Assembly: GCA_020348765.1 (NCBI GenBank)
Contig: CP070753.1
Span: 2,635,016-2,645,138 of the forward strand
Reading direction: 5' to 3'
Source of the DNA: Burkholderiales bacterium
GTDB lineage: Bacteria > Pseudomonadota > Gammaproteobacteria > Burkholderiales > Burkholderiaceae_E
Length of the DNA stretch: 10,123 nucleotides
Part shown: positions 6,983 through 10,123 of the stretch, piece by piece
Position numbering within the stretch: the stretch's first letter is position 1
Layout: each line of letters opens with the position of its first letter
Program-made: the position numbers and the translations under genes
Notes under the pieces: generated by a model
Seen by the model: the letters and a program-made list of their open reading frames with translations, nothing else
What the model was told of the DNA's origin: nothing
Database searches by the model: none

Positions 6983-8229
6983 AGGGCTCGGCGCACCCGG
7001 ATCGCGAGCCGCAAGGCGTCGAGATCGGCGACATTCTCGCTGCGCTCGGGCGCGTGCGCGCGCACGTGGCCGCGACCCCGTTCGTGCACTCGCGCACTCT
7101 TTCCGAGATTGCCGGCTGCGAGCTCTATCTCAAGTTCGAGAATCTGCAGTTCACGGCCTCGTTCAAGGAGCGCGGGGCGCTGAACAAGCTGCTGCTGCTC
7201 GACGAAGCCGAGCGCGCGCGCGGCGTGATCGCGGCATCGGCCGGCAATCATGCCCAGGGCGTGGCCTACCATGCGAGCCGCCTGGGCATCCCGGCCACGA
7301 TCGTGATGCCGCGACTGGCGGCATTCGTCAAGGTCGAGAACACCGAACGGTTCGGTGCGCGCGTGGTGCTCGAAGGCGACAGCTTCGAGCAGGCGCGCAG
7401 GCACATGCTGGAGCTTGCGCAGGCCGAAGCGCTGGTCGTCGTGCACCCGTACGACGACGCGGCCGTGATCGCAGGCCAGGGCACGCTGGGCCTGGAGATG
7501 CTGCAGGAACGTCCGGAGCTCGACGACCTGGTGGTCCCGATCGGCGGTGGCGGCCTGCTGGCCGGCGTGGCGATCGCCGCGCACCACCTGAAGCACGAGC
7601 TGCGGATCACCGGCGTGCAATGCGAGCGCTTCGCCGGGGCCTGGCACGCGTTCTACGAACGGCGCGAGCCGCTGCAGATCGGGCCGACCACGATTGCCGA
7701 CGGGATCGCGGTCGACGCGCCGGGCCTGCTGACGCTGCCGGTGCTGCGCGAGCATGTCGAAGCGATCACGCTGGTGACCGAGGCGCAGATCGAGCGCGCG
7801 ATCGTAACGCTGCTCGAAATCGAGAAGACCGTGGTCGAAGGCGCCGGCGCCGCCGGCCTGGCCGCGGTGCTCGAGGAACCGGCGCGCTACGCCGGTCGCA
7901 AGGTCGGGCTGGTGCTTTGCGGCGGCAACATCGATGCGCTGACGCTGGCCGACGTGATCATGCGGCACCTGGTGCGCACGCGGCGCATGGCCCGGTTGCT
8001 GATCGGCGCGCGCGACGTGCCCGGCTCGCTGGCACGCATCGCCACCATCCTCGGCGAATTGGGCGCCAACATCGAAGAGGTCATCCACCAGCGTGCGTTC
8101 GCAGACATGCCGGTGCGCAACGTGCGCATCGACGTGGTCGTCAGCACGCGCGGCGACGAGCACCTCGGGCGCGCGGTCGGGGCATTGCGCGCGGCCGGCT
8201 TCACGTGTGATATTGCGGGCAGCGCCTGA
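6979..8229 (+). CDS. ilvA: Threonine ammonia-lyase, single-ACT medium form
   Basis: A 416-residue fold-type II PLP enzyme that deaminates threonine (and often serine) to 2-oxobutyrate and ammonia. The PLP lysine is Lys63 in ASFKERGALNK, the substrate loop is SAGNHAQG (87-94), and the phosphate-binding glycine loop is GGGGLLAG (189-196). A C-terminal ACT domain covers about 338-412, starting at LLIGARDVPGSLARI. One ACT domain and about 400 residues match the form called threonine ammonia-lyase medium form or TdcB-like, not the longer two-ACT biosynthetic IlvA, so the symbol is loose. The ACT domain implies amino-acid allostery. It is translationally coupled to the upstream crotonase gene by a 4-bp overlap. 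2-Oxobutyrate could feed isoleucine synthesis or propionyl-CoA. Serine/threonine racemase-like relatives are the main alternative but usually lack ACT. Confidence 0.94.
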   Translation: MKGSAHPDREPQGVEIGDILAALGRVRAHVAATPFVHSRTLSEIAGCELYLKFENLQFTASFKERGALNKLLLLDEAERARGVIAASAGNHAQGVAYHASRLGIPATIVMPRLAAFVKVENTERFGARVVLEGDSFEQARRHMLELAQAEALVVVHPYDDAAVIAGQGTLGLEMLQERPELDDLVVPIGGGGLLAGVAIAAHHLKHELRITGVQCERFAGAWHAFYERREPLQIGPTTIADGIAVDAPGLLTLPVLREHVEAITLVTEAQIERAIVTLLEIEKTVVEGAGAAGLAAVLEEPARYAGRKVGLVLCGGNIDALTLADVIMRHLVRTRRMARLLIGARDVPGSLARIATILGELGANIEEVIHQRAFADMPVRNVRIDVVVSTRGDEHLGRAVGALRAAGFTCDIAGSA

Positions 8230-8243
8230 GCGCCGCGGCTCCG

Positions 8244-8289
8244 GGCGCATGCAACGGCGGCCGAGTGGCCGCGCTGGATGCGCCTTCTT
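8244..8289 (+). terminator. Probable terminator after the threonine ammonia-lyase gene
   Basis: An outer stem ggcgcat and atgcgcc (8244-8250 and 8278-8284) encloses an inner stem gcggcc and ggccgc (8257-8262 and 8267-8272) with tetraloop gagt. TTCTT follows directly. The two-part stem plus T-rich tail 15 bases after the stop codon suggest a Rho-independent terminator, with internal loops weakening it. Confidence 0.5.
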
Positions 8290-8307
8290 GCCGTGCCGAT
8301 CCGTCGC

Positions 8308-8393
8308 GCGTCGACCACTCGGGCGTCGACCGTCCCGGTGCCGGCCCGTTCGGTATGTCGACCCGTTTGGTATGTCGACCCGTTTGGTATTGA
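8308..8393. repeat. 17-bp direct repeats with four GTCGAC sites
   Basis: Three units of a 17-bp repeat, cccgttcggtatgtcga, cccgtttggtatgtcga and the shortened cccgtttggtattga, start at 8345, 8362 and 8379. Two earlier copies of gcgtcgacc lie at 8308 and 8323. The palindrome GTCGAC thus occurs four times, at 8310, 8325, 8357 and 8374. The array lies 25-110 bp before the start of the secreted lectin-like gene, where operators or promoter elements would sit. A TTGACT at 8390-8395 resembles a -35 box but has no matching -10 before the gene. Confidence 0.75.
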
Positions 8394-8404
8394 CTCTCTG
8401 CCAT

Positions 8405-8410
8405 GAGGAA
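8405..8410 (+). promoter_or_regulatory. Ribosome binding site deciding the lectin-like gene start
   Basis: GAGGAA lies seven bases before the ATG at 8418. It overlaps the earlier in-frame ATG at 8403, which has no ribosome binding site of its own, so translation is expected from 8418. That start also gives a cleaner signal peptide. Confidence 0.7.
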
Positions 8411-8417
8411 CAGTGCA

Positions 8418-9086
8418 ATGAAGCGATTCACACTCGCGCTGCTGAGCGCGTCGATCGCGGTATTCGCCGCGGCCGGCCCGTTGGGCGTCCAGGCGCAGAG
8501 CGCCGTGGACATGACCTTCTTCGTGACCAGCCAGGGCCCTGGCAAAGGTGCCGACCTCGGAGGAGTGGACGGCGCCGATGCTCATTGCCTGGCGCTCGCC
8601 AAGGCGGCCGGCTCGCCGCACGCGAACTGGCGCGCGTACCTGAGCACCACCGCACCGCGCGGCGCGCCGGGGGTCAACGCGCGCGACCGCATCGGCAAGG
8701 GCCCCTGGCGCAACGCGAAGGGCGTCGTGATCGCCAACAGCGTCGAGGACCTGCACTCGCCGAACAACAGGCTCGACAAGACGACCGTGCTCACCGAGCG
8801 CGGCGAACCGGTCAGCGGGCGCGGCGACGCGGTCAACATGCATGACATCCTGACCGGCTCGGACCCGGCCGGCATGTACTCGACTGCGGGCGGGGACACG
8901 ACGTGCCAGAACTGGACCAGCAGTGGCGAAGGCTCTGCGATCGTCGGTCACCATGACCGGATCGGCCTGCAGGACTCGCGCCACATGAAGTCGTGGAACT
9001 CGTCGCATGGCACGCGAGGCTGCAGCCAGGAGGCGCTCAAGTCAACCGGCGGCGCCGGCCTGCTCTACTGCTTCGTCGCCAACTGA
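8418..9086 (+). CDS. Secreted lectin-like protein (C-type-lectin-like fold)
   Basis: A 222-residue exported protein. Residues 1-26 form a signal peptide: basic KR start, a hydrophobic stretch LALLSASIAVFAAA, and an AxA-type site VQA before QS. The mature part begins with MTFFVTSQGPGKGADLGG and has ADAHCLALAKAAG, WRAYLSTTA, ARDRIGKGPW, NWTSSGEGSAIVGHHDR and a final GLLYCFVAN. I recognise this pattern as the family often annotated simply as lectin in proteobacteria and related to DUF1554 proteins with a C-type-lectin/endostatin-like fold. Four cysteines (57, 163, 202, 218) could form two disulfides, pairing outer with outer and inner with inner, as in that fold. Sugar binding is not shown and the ligand is unknown. 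It has its own leader with repeats and a good Shine-Dalgarno, and its 3' end overlaps the convergent formate dehydrogenase gene by 22 bp. Confidence 0.88.
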   Translation: MKRFTLALLSASIAVFAAAGPLGVQAQSAVDMTFFVTSQGPGKGADLGGVDGADAHCLALAKAAGSPHANWRAYLSTTAPRGAPGVNARDRIGKGPWRNAKGVVIANSVEDLHSPNNRLDKTTVLTERGEPVSGRGDAVNMHDILTGSDPAGMYSTAGGDTTCQNWTSSGEGSAIVGHHDRIGLQDSRHMKSWNSSHGTRGCSQEALKSTGGAGLLYCFVAN

Positions 9087-10123
9087 CTCGGTTCCCCGGC
9101 GCGCTCGATGCGCACCGCGCAGTACTTGAGCTCGGGACTCTTGCCGAACGGGTCGAGTGCGGGATTGGTCAGCAGGTTGGCCGCTGCCTCGGCATAGGCG
9201 AACGGGATGAACACGTCGCCAGCGGCCAGCGCCTCGTCGGCGCGCGCCTGAAGCTCGATGGCGCCGCGGCGCGATACCACGCGCACCGTGTCGCCGGGCG
9301 CCAGACCGATCCGGCGCAACGCCTCCGGGTGCAGCGCCACGGTCGGCACCGGCTCGATCGCATCGAGCACGGTCGCGCGCCGGGTCATCGCGCCCGTGTG
9401 CCAGTGCTCGAGCTGACGGCCGGTGATCAGCACCATCGGATAGTCCGCATCCGGACGCTCGTCGGCAAAGGACAGCGCGCTCGGCACGAACCGCCCGCGG
9501 CCGCTCGCGGTCGGGAAACGCTCGACGAACTCGATCGGCTGGCCGGGATCGCCTTCTTGCCGGCAGGGATAGGTGACCGAGCCTTCGGAATGCAGCCGCT
9601 CCCAGGTGATGCCGGCGATCGACGGCATGCAGCCGCGCATCTCGGCGAACACCGCGCGCGCATCGTCTGCATTCCAGTCCAGGCCGAGACGGCGCGCCAT
9701 CTGATTGATGATCCACAGGTCCTGGCGCGCCTGCCCCGGCGGGTCGACCGCGGCCCGCGCCAGCTGCACCATGCGATCGGTATTGGTGAAGGTGCCGGTC
9801 TTCTCCGGGAAGGCCGAAGCCGGAAGGATCACGTCGGCGAGCACCGCGGTCTCGGTCGGGACGATCTCCTGCACCACCAGCCATTCCAGGCCGGCCAGCG
9901 CCGCACGCGCATGCGCCTGGTCCGGATCTGACATGGCCGGGTTCTCGCCCATGATGTACATGCCGCGAATGCGACCGGCCTCGGCCGCCTGGATGATCTC
10001 GACCACGGTCAGGCCCGGCGTACGCGCGAGCGTCGCGCCCCAGTACCGATCGAAGCGCGCCAGCGCAGGCTCGCTCGCGACGCGCTGGTAGTCGGGCAGC
10101 ATCATCGGGATCAGCCCGACGTC
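9065..10123 (-). CDS. fdsA: Formate dehydrogenase alpha subunit, C-terminal part (incomplete)
   Basis: The last 352 residues of a molybdopterin oxidoreductase. The frame is open to the right edge of the window, so the N-terminal part with the Fe-S clusters and the Mo-ligating Cys/Sec is missing. Visible signatures are MGENPAMSDPD (about residue 58 of the fragment), ILPASAFPEKTGTFTNTDR, and the dinucleotide-binding C-terminal domain with ITGRQLEHWHTGAMTRRA, GDVFIPFAYAEAAANLLTNP and ALDPFGKSPELKYCAV. These match the alpha subunit of NAD-dependent soluble formate dehydrogenases (FdsA, also called FdhF), which oxidise formate to CO2. In Ralstonia the order is fdsG-B-A-C-D. Here neither fdsC (fdhD) nor fdsD follows, because the convergent lectin-like gene occupies the space and overlaps the stop by 22 bp. 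The beta and gamma genes would lie beyond the right edge. Confidence 0.93.
   Translation of the reverse strand, partial: DVGLIPMMLPDYQRVASEPALARFDRYWGATLARTPGLTVVEIIQAAEAGRIRGMYIMGENPAMSDPDQAHARAALAGLEWLVVQEIVPTETAVLADVILPASAFPEKTGTFTNTDRMVQLARAAVDPPGQARQDLWIINQMARRLGLDWNADDARAVFAEMRGCMPSIAGITWERLHSEGSVTYPCRQEGDPGQPIEFVERFPTASGRGRFVPSALSFADERPDADYPMVLITGRQLEHWHTGAMTRRATVLDAIEPVPTVALHPEALRRIGLAPGDTVRVVSRRGAIELQARADEALAAGDVFIPFAYAEAAANLLTNPALDPFGKSPELKYCAVRIERAGEPSQLATKQ

Noticed and set aside
8403-8417. Earlier in-frame ATG for the lectin-like gene
   Set aside because: No Shine-Dalgarno precedes it, while GAGGAA is ideally placed for the ATG at 8418, which also yields a standard signal peptide.
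6523-8418. Minus-strand open frame of 631 codons antisense to the crotonase and threonine ammonia-lyase genes
   Set aside because: Both sense genes have full catalytic motifs. The antisense product looks like a composition artefact.

Overview
The window looks like a core chromosomal segment of a high-GC betaproteobacterium, most likely Burkholderiales. The evidence is gene content and protein character: an intracellular cysteine-type polyhydroxybutyrate depolymerase of the Ralstonia/Cupriavidus type, a membrane-anchor-less RnfB followed by nth and a DUF1841 gene, a DUF47 PhoU-like protein, and the C-terminal part of an NAD-type formate dehydrogenase alpha subunit. Strong G/C third-position bias explains the many long antisense open frames, which I do not regard as genes. 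I see no transposase, integrase, phage gene, tRNA, rRNA or CRISPR array.

Layout. Positions 3-1340 (+) hold a complete phaZ, followed at once by a perfect 8-bp stem-loop and a 204-bp gap with two different short tandem repeats (14-bp and 15-bp periods). Positions 1545-3290 (+) hold a tight three-gene operon: soluble rnfB-like ferredoxin, nth (endonuclease III) and DUF1841, with 4-bp and 8-bp overlaps, ending in a GC-rich hairpin with a short T run. Positions 3368-4726 (+) hold a DUF47/PhoU-like gene without the usual Pit transporter beside it, then a YpfH-like serine esterase. hemL (glutamate-1-semialdehyde aminomutase) lies on the minus strand at 4797-6083. It is divergent from a crotonase-family gene (6173-6982, +) that overlaps a threonine ammonia-lyase gene (6979-8229, +) by 4 bp. 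A probable terminator and a 17-bp repeat array with four GTCGAC sites precede a secreted lectin-like protein gene (8418-9086, +). That gene runs tail-to-tail into, and overlaps by 22 bp, the 3' end of a formate dehydrogenase alpha-subunit gene (minus strand, 9065 to the right edge, incomplete).

Functionally this is a housekeeping and central-metabolism mosaic: storage polymer mobilisation, Fe-S redox plus base-excision repair, phosphate-linked PhoU-like function, tetrapyrrole synthesis, acyl-CoA and threonine catabolism, and formate oxidation. No gene here is an obvious new defence or biosynthetic system. The part most worth a second look is the rnfB-nth-DUF1841 operon. It joins an orphan electron-transfer ferredoxin, an Fe-S DNA repair enzyme and an uncharacterised small helical protein with three His-x3-His motifs that look like a metal-binding bundle. 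The two non-coding tandem-repeat arrays and the secreted lectin-like gene come next.
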